NCBI GenBank assembly: GCA_963920525.1
Contig: OY986438.1
Coordinates: forward strand, 126,238,920-126,302,919
Reading direction: 5' to 3'
DNA length: 64,000 nt
Source of the DNA: Dichetophora obliterata
Taxonomy: Eukaryota; Arthropoda; Insecta; Diptera; Sciomyzidae
In this document: piece by piece, positions 34,129-44,876 of the stretch
How positions within the stretch are numbered: position 1 is the first letter of the stretch
Layout: each line of letters begins with the position of its first letter
Translations under genes and position numbers: made by a program
Notes under the pieces: generated by a model
Told to the model about the DNA's origin: nothing
Databases searched by the model: none
Seen by the model: only the letters and a program-made list of their open reading frames with translations

Positions 34129-35252
34129 TGTAAAGGGGGTTTTGTTCACAGGCTGAGGTATGCTCAGCGGTTCCAGGGTCAAACAAAAGACCCTCAAACT
34201 TTTGTCCAAAATAAATAAGTAGACTTGGTGATTTTCGTGCTCAGACGATATTTTCTGTTTTATTGTTAAATCAAGTCTTTCTTACAATACACAATATTTT
34301 AGGAATATGATAAATTTACAGCGGTGGGTGAGTCTGCCGCTGCTGGTTCGATGATATTTGGTATTTGGGCGAAGTTCGGTGATGTTCGGCGATGTTCGGT
34401 GTTCGCTGAGGTTCGGTGATGTTCGGTGATATTCGGTGTTCGCTGAAGTTCGGTGCTGTTCGGTGATGTTCGGCGATGTTCGGATATGTTCGGTGTTTGC
34501 TGAAGTTCGGTGATGTTCGGCGATGTTCGGATATGTTCGGTGTTTGCTGAAGTTCGGTGCTGTTCGGTGATGTTCGGCGATGTACGGTGATGTTCGGTGT
34601 TTGCTGAAGTTCGGTGCTGTTCGGTGATGTTCGGCGATGTTCGGTGATGTTCGGTGTTCGCTGAGGTTCGGTGATGTTCGGCGATGTTCGGTGATGTTCG
34701 GTGTTCGCTGAGGTTCGGTGATGTTCGGTGATGTTCGGCGATGTTCGGATATGTTCGGTGTTTGCTGAAGTTCGGTGATGTTCGGCGATGTTCGGTGTTC
34801 GCTGAGGTTCGGTGATGTTCGGTGATATTCGGTGTTCGCTGAAGTTCGGTGCTGTTCGGTGATGTTCGGCGATGTTCGGATATGTTCGGTGTTTGCTGAA
34901 GTTCGGTGATGTTCGGTGATGTTCGGTGCGACTGACTAAGGCAAGACCCGACTATGAACAAACTTGTTCTCGGTTCCAGCCAGTAGCGACGGTACAAAGC
35001 ACTACGCTCTCGAGCCGTCCCGAAGTCTGTCACAACGCGGTCTGTTTATCCGTATGCTGCCATTAACCTTCTGGGAATTATAGCGTTGCGTGTGGTTTAT
35101 GTAGACTCGGCTGTTGACTACGTTGAATGTGCTGGCTGTATGTGTGCGTGTGTGTGTAGGTATGGCTGTTGGTTGAGTTAAGCGCACAGTGGTGTAGTAA
35201 GGCAGTGGCGTAGTGTGCGGGGTGCAAACTTGTAACGGGGATCACCGTTACA
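34129..35252 (-). repeat. 3' LTR of the short LTR element
   Basis: Direct repeat of 35682-36805; both begin TGTAAAGGGGG and end ACCGTTACA on the plus strand. It contains a long TTCGG(T/C)GATG minisatellite. Confidence 0.93.
34372..34932. repeat. Minisatellite inside the LTR
   Basis: About 560 bp built of 10-bp words TTCGGTGATG/TTCGGCGATG with periodic spacers such as TTCGGTGTTCGCTGAAG. Because a 10-bp unit cycles through all frames, it gives a 244-codon minus-strand open frame of SPNITEHHRT-type repeats. I treat that frame as a by-product, not a gene. The same array recurs at 35925-36485. Confidence 0.9.
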
Positions 35253-35267
35253 ACTCCCCCCCCACTT
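35253..35267 (-). other. Polypurine tract of the short LTR element
   Basis: The minus strand reads GAAGTGGGGGGGGAGT directly before the 3' LTR, the expected plus-strand primer. Confidence 0.8.
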
Positions 35268-35293
35268 CGGAGAGTGTTTTGTCAGGTTATTAT

Positions 35294-35680
35294 TTATATA
35301 TATTTTTTTTTCTGCTCGTATTTTCGATTATGAATTGCTTCCTCCAGGTGGCTCAAGAAACGCTTCGGCAGGAAAAATCTTTCGGCTTCTGCACGAAATA
35401 TATTTTCGGTTGATGCTCTACTTCGTTTGGTTTTGACGAAGTGGCTTAATTGCCTTCGTAAATCCTTTACAGTGCAGCCATCAATTGGTAACCCGATCTT
35501 TCGGCACTCGTTAATGAGCCGTTCCTTTTTAAGTAAGTATATCCAGCCGAGTGAATCCGATGTTAGATGTTTGTCCATATTATTATTTTTATTGTGTATT
35601 GTACCTGCTTCGTCGTCGTTGGTGGGTGCGTTCGGTTTTCCACTGCCGTCTTTGGAAGCAGGTCCCTGCTCGGGCGCCAT
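35294..35680 (-). CDS. Truncated Gag N-terminus (128 aa)
   Basis: Minus-strand frame starting MAPEQGPASKDGSG and ending EEAIHNRKYEQKKKYI. The middle (ECRKIGLPIDGCTVKDLRRQ) looks like the SAP-like helix pair near the start of some gypsy Gag proteins. The ATG (35678-35680) lies inside the primer binding site, so the first six codons are dictated by tRNA complementarity. It has no zinc knuckle and no Pol. It is either a remnant or a short packaging-related product of a non-autonomous element. Part of the internal deletion probably removed the rest of the frame. Confidence 0.65.
   Translation of the reverse strand: MAPEQGPASKDGSGKPNAPTNDDEAGTIHNKNNNMDKHLTSDSLGWIYLLKKERLINECRKIGLPIDGCTVKDLRRQLSHFVKTKRSRASTENIFRAEAERFFLPKRFLSHLEEAIHNRKYEQKKKYI
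35662..35679 (-). other. tRNA-Lys-type primer binding site
   Basis: The minus strand reads TGGCGCCCGAGCAGGGAC two bases after the 5' LTR. This matches the complement of the 3' end of tRNA-Lys(UUU), as used by Osvaldo-type elements, with a single difference. Confidence 0.85.
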
Positions 35681-35681
35681 T

Positions 35682-36805
35682 TGTAAAGGGGGTTTTGTTC
35701 ACAGGCTGAGGTATGCTCAGCGGTTCCAGGGTCAAACAAAAGACCCTCAAACTTTTGTCCAAAATAAATAAGTAGACTTGGTGATTTTCGTGCTCAGACG
35801 ATATTTTCTGTTTTATTGTTAAATCAAGTCTTTCTTACAATACACAATATTTTAGGAATATGATAAATTTACAGCGGTGGGTGAGTCTGCCGCTGCTGGT
35901 TCGATGATATTTGGTATTTGGGCGAAGTTCGGTGATGTTCGGCGATGTTCGGTGTTCGCTGAGGTTCGGTGATGTTCGGTGATATTCGGTGTTCGCTGAA
36001 GTTCGGTGCTGTTCGGTGATGTTCGGCGATGTTCGGATATGTTCGGTGTTTGCTGAAGTTCGGTGATGTTCGGCGATGTTCGGATATGTTCGGTGTTTGC
36101 TGAAGTTCGGTGCTGTTCGGTGATGTTCGGCGATGTACGGTGATGTTCGGTGTTTGCTGAAGTTCGGTGCTGTTCGGTGATGTTCGGCGATGTTCGGTGA
36201 TGTTCGGTGTTCGCTGAGGTTCGGTGATGTTCGGCGATGTTCGGTGATGTTCGGTGTTCGCTGAGGTTCGGTGATGTTCGGTGATGTTCGGCGATGTTCG
36301 GATATGTTCGGTGTTTGCTGAAGTTCGGTGATGTTCGGCGATGTTCGGTGTTCGCTGAGGTTCGGTGATGTTCGGTGATATTCGGTGTTCGCTGAAGTTC
36401 GGTGCTGTTCGGTGATGTTCGGCGATGTTCGGATATGTTCGGTGTTTGCTGAAGTTCGGTGATGTTCGGTGATGTTCGGTGCGACTGACTAAGGCAAGAC
36501 CCGACTATGAACAAACTTGTTCTCGGTTCCAGCCAGTAGCGACGGTACAAAGCACTACGCTCTCGAGCCGTCCCGAAGTCTGTCACAACGCGGTCTGTTT
36601 ATCCGTATGCTGCCATTAACCTTCTGGGAATTATAGCGTTGCGTGTGGTTTATGTAGACTCGGCTGTTGACTACGTTGAATGTGCTGGCTGTATGTGTGC
36701 GTGTGTGTGTAGGTATGGCTGTTGGTTGAGTTAAGCGCACAGTGGTGTAGTAAGGCAGTGGCGTAGTGTGCGGGGTGCAAACTTGTAACGGGGATCACCG
36801 TTACA
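35682..36805 (-). repeat. 5' LTR of the short LTR element
   Basis: A 1,124-bp copy of 34129-35252, including the minisatellite at 35925-36485. It is upstream on the minus strand. The translated open frames in the two LTRs are identical, which supports near or complete identity. Confidence 0.93.
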
Positions 36806-37002
36806 TAATTATAAAAATACCTCTAAACTTTATGTTTACATGATTTTTTTTATTGACTTTATTGATTTCATTTTATGAAAATTATAAGACCACTTGTGTT
36901 CCTTTTTGTGATTATAAAAAACTTTGTGATTAATTAAAAATAAATTAAAACCTTTGTAATTTTTGTATAAGGTTTTTGAACTGAATTGTTAAAAACACAT
37001 TG

Positions 37003-37136
37003 GGTCTTAGTAATAAACATTTTAAAGTCGACTCTTAATTTAGTGTGAGCTTTTCTGACATTATTTCTAAGGAATTTGCTGTCGAAAAGCTTACACTAAA
37101 TTTAGAATCGACTTAAAAATGTTTATTCTAAGGCCG
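37003..37136. repeat. Short hairpin element
   Basis: Arms of about 53 bp (GGGTCTTAGTAATAAACATT inward; the other end read as complement GGCCTTAGAATAAACATTTT) around a loop of about 26 bp. A small MITE is likely; no target duplication found. Confidence 0.65.
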
Positions 37137-37479
37137 ATTCACTTTAATTTAAATAAAAACTAATAAGGAATTATCTTCGACTGGGTCTAAGTTTAGATAT
37201 CCCACAGTATATTCTTAGTTATGCATGTTTTTAAAGTTTGATGACGTCACTTCGTATAGATTACGGTTGTGGAGTTTATCCAATTTTGCGAAAACTCAAA
37301 TGTAGAACACGTTTAAAATATGGAAGATTATGTGTTAAATAGTATTAATAATACACACATTTTTGTGAAATTTATAAAAGTTATGCTACTTTGATGACGT
37401 CTGGGACACTGGTCGAGTTTATATCAATTTTGCCAAATTCTAAACTCAAAGTGAATTTTAATATTCTTAGCATATGTTC

Positions 37480-37990
37480 ATAATTTCAATTTATTAAAAT
37501 GATTTTTGCGGTATTTGTAGAGACTTAACCGTTTTCATATACTTTGCTTAGGAGGTAGGCGTGGTTTTTATACTATTTTACAAATTTGAAATATATGGTG
37601 AATATTTTACTTCAAAGCTTATGTGCACAATACCAAGTAACTTTTTTGAGGCATTTTTAGAAAGTTTATTGTTTGATTAAGAAGGCGTGGTTTTCATCCG
37701 ATTTTGCTCGTTCTCGAACTTAATCTTTGGTTTTTAATGTAAGCAAATATACCAAATTTAAATACGATAACTTTAAAATTGCGGCTGTAATCGTGTCGAC
37801 AGATTGACCTAGCAAAATCGGCTTCAGGAGGTGATTCTGATCAAGACTATATATACTTTTCTATGCCTGCTCTGCCTCCTCATCAGCATTACAAACGGAG
37901 TGACAAAGTTAACGCAGTCAGCGTGGAGTAAAGACAATTTAATCCATACTTTTTTTTCATTTAGTACATTTGAAATTCGTGATCCCGGTA
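37480..37990 (+). repeat. Dispersed fly repeat, inverse counterpart of 23358-24005
   Basis: Contains AGGCGTGGTTTTTATAC, GTGTCGACAGATTGACCTAG, GGCTTCAGGAGGTGATTCTG and CATTACAAACGGAGTGACAA, which read as the reverse complement of blocks in the 23.4-kb repeat. Confidence 0.6.
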
Positions 37991-38273
37991 TTTTTCGGGA
38001 TAACGATCTTTAAGTAACGTTCGCTAAATTTTTAAATATTTAAATAAAATAAAAAAGTTTTGATTTTTTATATTTCAGAAAACAATTATTTCAGAATAAA
38101 AACCTAATTTAAAAACATTTAATAATGTTTCACTTTATTATAAACATAAAAACATAAACGTTAATAAGTTAAACAAACAAAAACATAAATTTATAAATTT
38201 AAAAAATTTAAAAAGAGCTGCTTGTAAAAATTATGATGTGAATTAAATATTCCTTTTATAGTAAAAAAATTGA

Positions 38274-38650
38274 GGTATATGGGCAAATTCACAGAAAAGT
38301 CTACCGTGACCAAAAAATTATAACCCATTGAAAACGTATTATTTTATGGTATTATATAAGAGAAACTATTTAATATTATTAATTTAAGCAATTTATACAT
38401 AAATTAATTTACCATGATGATCAAATCGCCTGCACTGTTTCATAAATGTGGTTTTTCTTTTTCGTATATGTTTTGTTATTGTTTCGTTAAGTCTTTTGTT
38501 TTAGTAATATTAGAAGACATTGGCTAAAGATAATGAAAAAGTGGTTGAGGCAAGAAAAGAACAATATATTAAATTAGTTTTTTAATTACTTATTTTCATA
38601 ATTACTAAACTAACTAATTACTTAATTACCTAAATAAACTACAATGGAAA
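38274..38650 (+). repeat. Dispersed repeat, copy 1 (pair with 60768-61145)
   Basis: Shares about 375 bp with the later copy, e.g. CACAGAAAAGTCTACCGTGA, GATCAAATCG(C/T)CTGCACTG and GATAATGAAAAAGT(G/A)GTTGAG. Non-coding. Probably an internal part of a DNA transposon. Confidence 0.75.
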
Positions 38651-39208
38651 AATGTGTAAAGTGCTTCACATAACGTCCGTATATATAAAATAGTTAACTC
38701 TGACTTTAAAAAGATGATATTTGAGATGATGTTGGACTTTTTGTTGAACTTATTAAATTTGCAATTTTTTTGTTCCTATAGACTTTCGAGGTGCGAGAGA
38801 GCTATTCGCAGAAATATTCTAAGTTCGAGTGTTAATGATCGTACTCACTCAAAAAATAACAAATTTTAGGTAAACTTCGGTAAAATGCAGGATGTTTTAG
38901 TTATTATAAATTACTGTTAATAAAATGTTCGAAATTTATAAAAAAATGTATGCAAATGTGACGAAAAAACGCTAGGATATACCCGTATGTAGTAATAAAA
39001 CTATTGCTACTTTCAAAATTCCGTGAAAGTTGAACAGCCTAGTAAAAAAGTCTTATAAGATCACAACCAAAACAAATAAAAAATAGACTTTCAAAGTGTA
39101 TAGAGAGATAAAAAAGAACAGGATGATTTCGATATCATAAAAAAAACCATCGTTTACATTGGAGTTCCATTTAGAGTTGTTGAAAATTTTTATACTTTCT
39201 TATAAATA

Positions 39209-39303
39209 AGATCCCGGGATTTAGGGTTTGAAATTCTGGGATTCCGGGACTAGAAATTGATTCGTGATCCCGGGATTTTGGGATTTGGGATTGAAAGCCC
39301 TGG
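39209..39303. repeat. Cluster of CCCGGGATT motifs ending GAAAGCCCTGG
   Basis: GGGATT words repeat several times. The outer border, read inward, starts CCAGGGCTTTCAATCCC, which resembles a hAT terminus. A weaker facing cluster is at 37979-38005. Confidence 0.45.
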
Positions 39304-39569
39304 TATAAACACTTTACTGTATTTTTTTTATGATGTTTATTTGTCAAGTCTTGGGCTTCTTAAAAATAGTCTTAACTAAAATTCGGATTGTTGGGAAGTC
39401 GTTTTTAGAATTGATAAAAAAACCACAATAGAATTTTAAAAAAAGCGATTTTTATCGAAAATTTCCTGGTCATTTTAAAGCAGAAATCAATTTAAAAAAA
39501 AAATGTTCATGAACAAAACCAGAAGTAAACATCTGAAAAATCAGACGCGGAGGTGCCCGTCTAAAAAAG

Positions 39570-40430
39570 TGGGCGGCATTCAACACAGGGGCGTGGCAAT
39601 ATAAGAAACACTTTGTATATCGAATAATATTAACACTAGAGTACTGAAATTAAGTACAGGGTTGGCACAACTATTAAAAGTTGTGTTCAAAAAAGTAGGC
39701 GTTATTCGATAAAGGGCGTGGCAATATTAGAAAAACGCTGTAACTCGAATAATATTGACACTAGCGTACTGAAATTAGGTACAGAGGTAGGCAAAATTAT
39801 TATAATTTACTGTGAAGAAAGTGGGCGTTGTTGGAAAAAAGGGCGTGGCAATATAAAAAATACTGTATCTCAGTTAATATTGACGCTAGGGTACTGGAAA
39901 TTGGTACAAGGTTAGGAACAATTATTACAAATTATGGTCAAAAATGTGGGCGTAATTCGATAAAGAGCGTGGCAATATAATAAAAACCCTGTAACTCGAA
40001 TAATATTGACACTAGGGTATTGAAAATAGGTACTGGGGTAGGCATAATTATGAATATTTACTGTGAAGAAAGTGGGCCTTGTTGGGCAAAAGGGCGTGGC
40101 AATATAAGAAAAATATTGTGTCTCAGTTAATATTGATACTAGGGTACTAGAAATTGGTACAGCGGTTGGAGCAATTATTACAAATTACGGTCAAAAAAGT
40201 TGGCGTTGTTCGACAAAGATGTGGCAATATTAGAAAAACGCCATAACTCGAATAATACTGACACTAGGTTTTTGAAAGTAGGTACAGGGGTTGGCATAAT
40301 TATAAAAATTTACGGTCAATAAAGTGGGCGTTACTGGACAAAAAAGCGTGGCAATATAAGAAAAATACAGTTTCTCAGTTAATGTTGACACTAGGGTACA
40401 AAAATTCGTTACAATAATGGAAAAATTGTT
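39570..40430. repeat. Tandem array of about 126-bp units, seven copies
   Basis: GGCGTGGCAATAT or a close variant recurs near 39590, 39717, 39843, 39967, 40093, 40216 and 40346. Units also share CTCGAATAATATTGACACTA, GGTAC and AAAGTGGGCGTT words. Older than the young LTR elements, judging by visible divergence. Confidence 0.85.
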
Positions 40431-40452
40431 ATCATAATCTCTAAAAAGGAAG

Positions 40453-40924
40453 AAATAAAAACTTTTTAACAAAAAAAAAAAAACAACTTCAAAACCACCA
40501 CAAAGTAAAAAATAATTTTAAATTACTTTTCACATTAATTCCTGGTCAAATTTGCTAATTTACTTATACATATTATTAAATTGGAAATCTTATTACTATA
40601 AGTTTTTTCTATTTTCTATTATTATCATAAATATATTAATTTCTCCATGAATATAAAACCTTTAAAGTCGGCGCTTATATAATCAGACTTTTATAAAATA
40701 AACTCTCCGGCTTTAAAGGATTTATATTCATGGAGAAATTAATATATTTATGATTATAATAGAAAATAGAAAAAATTTATAGTAATAAGATTTCCAATTT
40801 AATAATATGTATAAGTTAATTAAAAATTTGACCAAAAATTAATGTGAAAAGTAATATAAAATTATTTTTTACTTTGTAGTGGTTTTGAAGTTGGGTTTTT
40901 TTGTTAAAAAGTTTTTTTATTTTT
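40453..40924. repeat. Large palindrome, about 200-bp arms
   Basis: The left arm (40453-40660) and right arm (40717-40924) are almost perfect inverted copies, for example TTCTCCATGAATATAAA facing TTTATATTCATGGAGAA, and AACTTCAAAACCACC facing its complement. The loop is about 55 bp. It is a foldback element or a recent inverted duplication. No frame and no clear target duplication. Confidence 0.85.
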
Positions 40925-41550
40925 ATAATCTTAAAATCTAGCGTAAAATATATTTATAATGCACCTTAAAATTTTTAAATGGTATCTTAATTAGTACATT
41001 AATGTACCTATCTTCTAAACTTATGCATATTCCATTTTAAAACTTGAAGTAGATTATAAATTTTTTGAGTTTTAGGATTTGGAGTTTAGTGAAAGATGCC
41101 TTTATATGTTTAGAGTTTAGTGTTTTTTGGGGTTATTTATGTTTTTACAAAAAAAAGTGTTCTCTTTTAAACAAAAAAAAATATATAATTGCATCTGTAG
41201 TCTGTAACAGTTTTGCCAGGTGCCTTTCACCTTTTACCCCTAGATTGGATTTCAAATCCCCCTGAAATTTCCCTAAAAATTTTTTCGAAAAGCATACTAA
41301 AATTTCATAGGGTCAACTGAAAAGTAGTACAACTGCAATGGAAGCCTATGTATTTAAAGGGCTGAGCTGTTGGACGTCTTTAAAATTGTAGAAAGTTTCT
41401 TCATAGTTCTCAAATCTTTAATGTGAAATTGATCTGAAAATGAAGTCTTACTTTTGAAAGGAGGCTCCGTTTCCCACTTTTTAATTAATTTTGAACATAT
41501 ATTTTTGTCTATAGTTTTTCCCAAATTTTTTTTTAAAAGATAAAAAAACT
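40925..41550. other. Non-coding AT-rich DNA
   Basis: Nothing recognised. Confidence 0.45.
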
Positions 41551-41912
41551 AAGGCATGCGCTTTATACAAACACCGTTTGGTCTTTGACCTCAAAGGAAC
41601 GGGATAGATAATTAGAGGAAAAATTGCTTGGAAACATACCTGAATTATCGATTAGGCGGAACAAACGTGAAAGACAATTTCAATTGCTTACAATCGAGGC
41701 TAGTGTTATTCCTTAACCTTGGCAAGCATTTCCAGCCCTCAGTCCTTTAATTCAATGTTTTTTAAAATTGAGTTGTGGATTTTTTGTTTCCATAATTCTT
41801 AAATGCAGTAAAGAACAAAAAAAGCGAAAAGAACCATGCCTGAACGCGGATTCAAACCGGTGACCTCTGAGTTGATAGTCTAGCGCACTCTTCACTAGAC
41901 TACAAAGGCCGA
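41551..41912 (-). mobile_element. tRNA-derived SINE (family 2)
   Basis: Minus-strand head (about 41912-41835) with A box TAGTCTAGTGAAGAGTGCG and B box GGTTTGAATCC, an anticodon-arm-like CTATCAA loop, and a partly paired acceptor stem. The body continues with GGGCTGGAAATGCTTGCC and ends near TATAAAGCGCATGCCTT. The body recurs without the head at 9030-9222. The body differs from family 1, apart from a GGGCTGGAA word. Mismatches in the acceptor and anticodon stems argue against a working tRNA gene. Confidence 0.8.
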
Positions 41913-42518
41913 CTTGCTATGTTTTTAGTTTTTACAGGGTATAAATCAATTGCAAGTAAAGCGCGAAGAAAGTTTGAAGTGAAGTGGGAAATGATTGGTA
42001 ATTTATTTGAAGTTCTGCCAATGCAGCCTTTTTTAAAAAGTGTTTCTGAAATACCCAAGAATCCAAATATCTTCTTTTCTTAAATTTTTAGCATGATTTT
42101 AAGGAAAAGTAAGAAAACTTTATTTCCAAATGTCAATTTTTCAAATACCCCTAAAAAACACCCCTAAAGATTCATTGCCCCTATAATCCTTAACACAGTT
42201 AAAAAACCCCTAAATCTAGGGGGAAATCCTCTCACCTGCTGTAGAATATTACTTAATAATGACTGCAAAAACATAAGAAATAATTTTTTTTTTGTTGATC
42301 ATATATGGTAAAATTATTTATTAGATCTGAAATTTTTTTCAAGGTTGTGCTTAAAAAATTTGTAGGCTGTGGCAACCTTGAACTGATCTGAACTTTAACC
42401 CTTTATAAAGCAGAGGGAATATATTTCCAACCATAATAAGTACTACATTTCAAGTATACAATATAAGAAGCATAATCTCACAGCGCATTTCGTCGAAAAT
42501 TTTGGTTTTAAAATATTA

Positions 42519-43352
42519 CACGCTCAGAAATCTTGGAATTAATTTTAAGCCAAGCGTTGGAATCATGCATGTTTTAATATATTTTTGATTAAAACTTATA
42601 CTTTCAAGTATATTAAAAAATTGATTTAATGTTATCTGTATTAAAGTATAATAAAATTTGCATTATATACAAGTTATAATACAAATTGTCTTAAAATATA
42701 ATACAAATATCTATCAAGCATCTGTCAGATTGTCATTCTAATTCTGAAATCTGATATTGTTAAAATAAAACCTAAAGACATAGTTTTTGTTAACGAAAAA
42801 CCGTATGTCATAACAGAAACTTTAAATGAATAAATATTTTGTTATTGGTTGACCAAATATTTTCTTTTTATTTCACTTGGAATTTTAAAATTAAGTAAAC
42901 ATATAAAAGATTTATAGCTTTATTCCATAAATGTTCCATAAATTTATTCCATAAATGTTGATTTTTCCTTTCACCTTTTCAGGACAATATCTATTAAATG
43001 TAATACATATTGTATTACTGTTTAATACAATCTGTATTACTATTTAGTACAATTTGATACAATTTGTATTACTATTTAATACAATTTGTATTAATATTTA
43101 ATAAAATTTTTTTTATTCGTATTACTTGTTAATAACTGAAGTATAACACTTGATAACAAATGTATTAAAATATAAACCAGAATAGTATTGTTCTAAACTT
43201 AGTTTCTATTCCAATTCTGTATTAGAATTTAATATTATGGGATTAAAATTCAATTTTAATATTTAACATATATTAGATTCTAATGCAATTCTGGTGTGTT
43301 CATATAAACAATACAGTTTTTATTAGAATTTAATCCAAGATTTCTGAGCATG
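42519..43352. mobile_element. Mariner-type MITE, copy 1
   Basis: Ends CACGCTCAGAAATCTTGG and CCAAGATTTCTGAGCATG, inverted, flanked by TA on both sides (42517-42518, 43353-43354). The interior is rich in TGTATTA/TAATACA words. TA duplication points to the Tc1/mariner superfamily. It has no transposase. Copy 2 is at 63116-63624. Confidence 0.85.
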
Positions 43353-43354
43353 TA

Positions 43355-44479
43355 GCTATGGCTTATAAAGGGTTAAGAGATAAGAAAATGAGGATATTAG
43401 GTAAAATGTTTCTAACAAAAAAAAAAAAAAAAAATTGTAAAAAAAAACTGCAAAATAATATAAAACGGTAACATATTTTATATTTTTAACATTTGCGGCT
43501 TACACTACTTTGCCTGGGATCTCTAGTTAAAAAACGAAGAGTAAAGAACATGAGGAACAATATTCTTTCTCTGTCACTCTTGGATATTTTTCTACGTCGT
43601 TTTTTCTAACATCTACATGTATATGTATAACAATTGAAGAAATAAGGTCAATAGCTGAAAACATTTTAAGCATACAAATTAAGTAATTTTTGTGTTTTTT
43701 TTCATTTTAAACTTAAAAATAGAACGAAAACAAAACAAAAGAACCACTTTAAGTATAGACCACGTAGCGCCAGCTGTCAATCTTATTTAGAAAGATTTGA
43801 CGATCCCGTCCAATTAAAGTATTAAATGGGCTTTCATAAAAATTTGTGCCATAAAACTGCAGCAAACAGGAGTTCAACTGCTCTGGGTACATATGTAATA
43901 GGTTCAATAAAAGCCAAGGAAACAAGAAGGTTTAGTATGCAAAAGTAGCTAACAAAACCATAAAAAAAATGAAAAAATTAAAAACTTGTAAATAAACATA
44001 TGTGCACTAAGCAGACATAAAATGTACCGAAAGAGTGTAAAACGAAGGGGTGTAAAATTGGTGGGGGTCATAAAAATTGTGTTTTTACAGCAGTGGCAGC
44101 AGCAAACAGAAGCAATGACAAAAACAGCTTCGGATGCCCAGTCCATCAGAGCAATGTTTTATTTTGACTTTATTTGTACATTGCGTTGTATATTTAAAAA
44201 CTTTATCAGCCATCTATAAATTTACAGTTGCTTCCAAAACTACTTTATCGTTCAAAGTAGCTACGCATGCATCTCCAAACCAGCGAAAACACAAATGTTC
44301 TTTTTCTATGAAATTAAAATTTTTTTTGTTTTGTTGCTCATTATATGGCTTAGCTCAACGTAAGTGTCTTTAAGCGTCTTGAGATGCATCCACTTTTTGT
44401 GTTATTGTTGGCCTATTTTTCTCTGTGCCGCGTGGCCATTCATGTGCAACACGTTGTGTCACAACTTGAACAAAGTCAA
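43355..44479. other. Non-coding DNA
   Basis: Includes an A-run near 43418-43434. A stretch at 44080-44160 after TTTTTACAG is CAG-rich and slightly coding-like, but too short to support an exon. Confidence 0.4.
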
Positions 44480-44876
44480 TGGCTGCGTTTACAGAACTAA
44501 ATTTTTTGCAACTGTTGGGTAAAAGTCTTGTGAACGGCAAGTATTATTTCCGCTACTCACAACATGTTGTCTATATTTCGCACCGCTTTATTTTTCCGCT
44601 ACATTTACTCAACAACATGTTGTATTTTTCAATTGCAAAGTTTGACATTTGGAAGTGAAAGTATAAAACGTCGAATAACACAAAATTAGGTGAAAAGTAC
44701 AATTTATCAACATTATAATTAATTACTACTTTTAATTAAAGAAATGAGTGGAATTTTTGTCAATTTTTGTAACTGTGTTGACAGAAAATGCAAATCACCT
44801 TCACAAGACACACAAAGTTCCGAAAAGTGATACTTACAACATGTTGACAACATGTTGATTTTGGTAAGCGCAGCCA
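44480..44876. mobile_element. MITE with TGGCTGCG inverted ends
   Basis: Left end TGGCTGCGTTTACAGAA, right end the inverse of TGGCTGCGCTTACCAAA. The interior has repeated ACAACATGTTG palindromes. The terminal TGGCTGC is shared with the MITE at 7566. No clear target duplication. Confidence 0.65.

Larger units (their letters stand above)
34129..36805 (-). mobile_element. Short non-autonomous LTR retrotransposon (Osvaldo/gypsy-like)
   Basis: Two LTRs of 1,124 bp each (34129-35252 and 35682-36805), TG...CA bounded and apparently identical, enclose only 429 bp. The target duplication is TAAT (34125-34128 and 36806-36809). On the minus strand the interior has a tRNA-Lys-type primer site, a 128-codon Gag start, then a purine tract against the 3' LTR. 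Protease, RT and integrase are absent. Long LTRs and a tRNA-Lys primer site recall the Osvaldo/Ulysses group of fly gypsy elements. Identical LTRs with intact cis signals suggest recent mobilisation in trans by a full-length relative. Confidence 0.9.

Noticed and set aside
34299..35033. 244-codon frame in the LTR (and its twin at 35852-36586)
   Set aside because: A 10-bp minisatellite without stop words keeps the frame open. Identical copies in both LTRs reflect LTR identity, not selection on a protein.
35427..35771. Plus-strand 114-codon frame in the short LTR element
   Set aside because: It is antisense to the Gag start and crosses into the LTR.
41835..41912. Functional tRNA gene
   Set aside because: A and B boxes are present but acceptor and anticodon stems have mismatches, and it continues into a SINE body.
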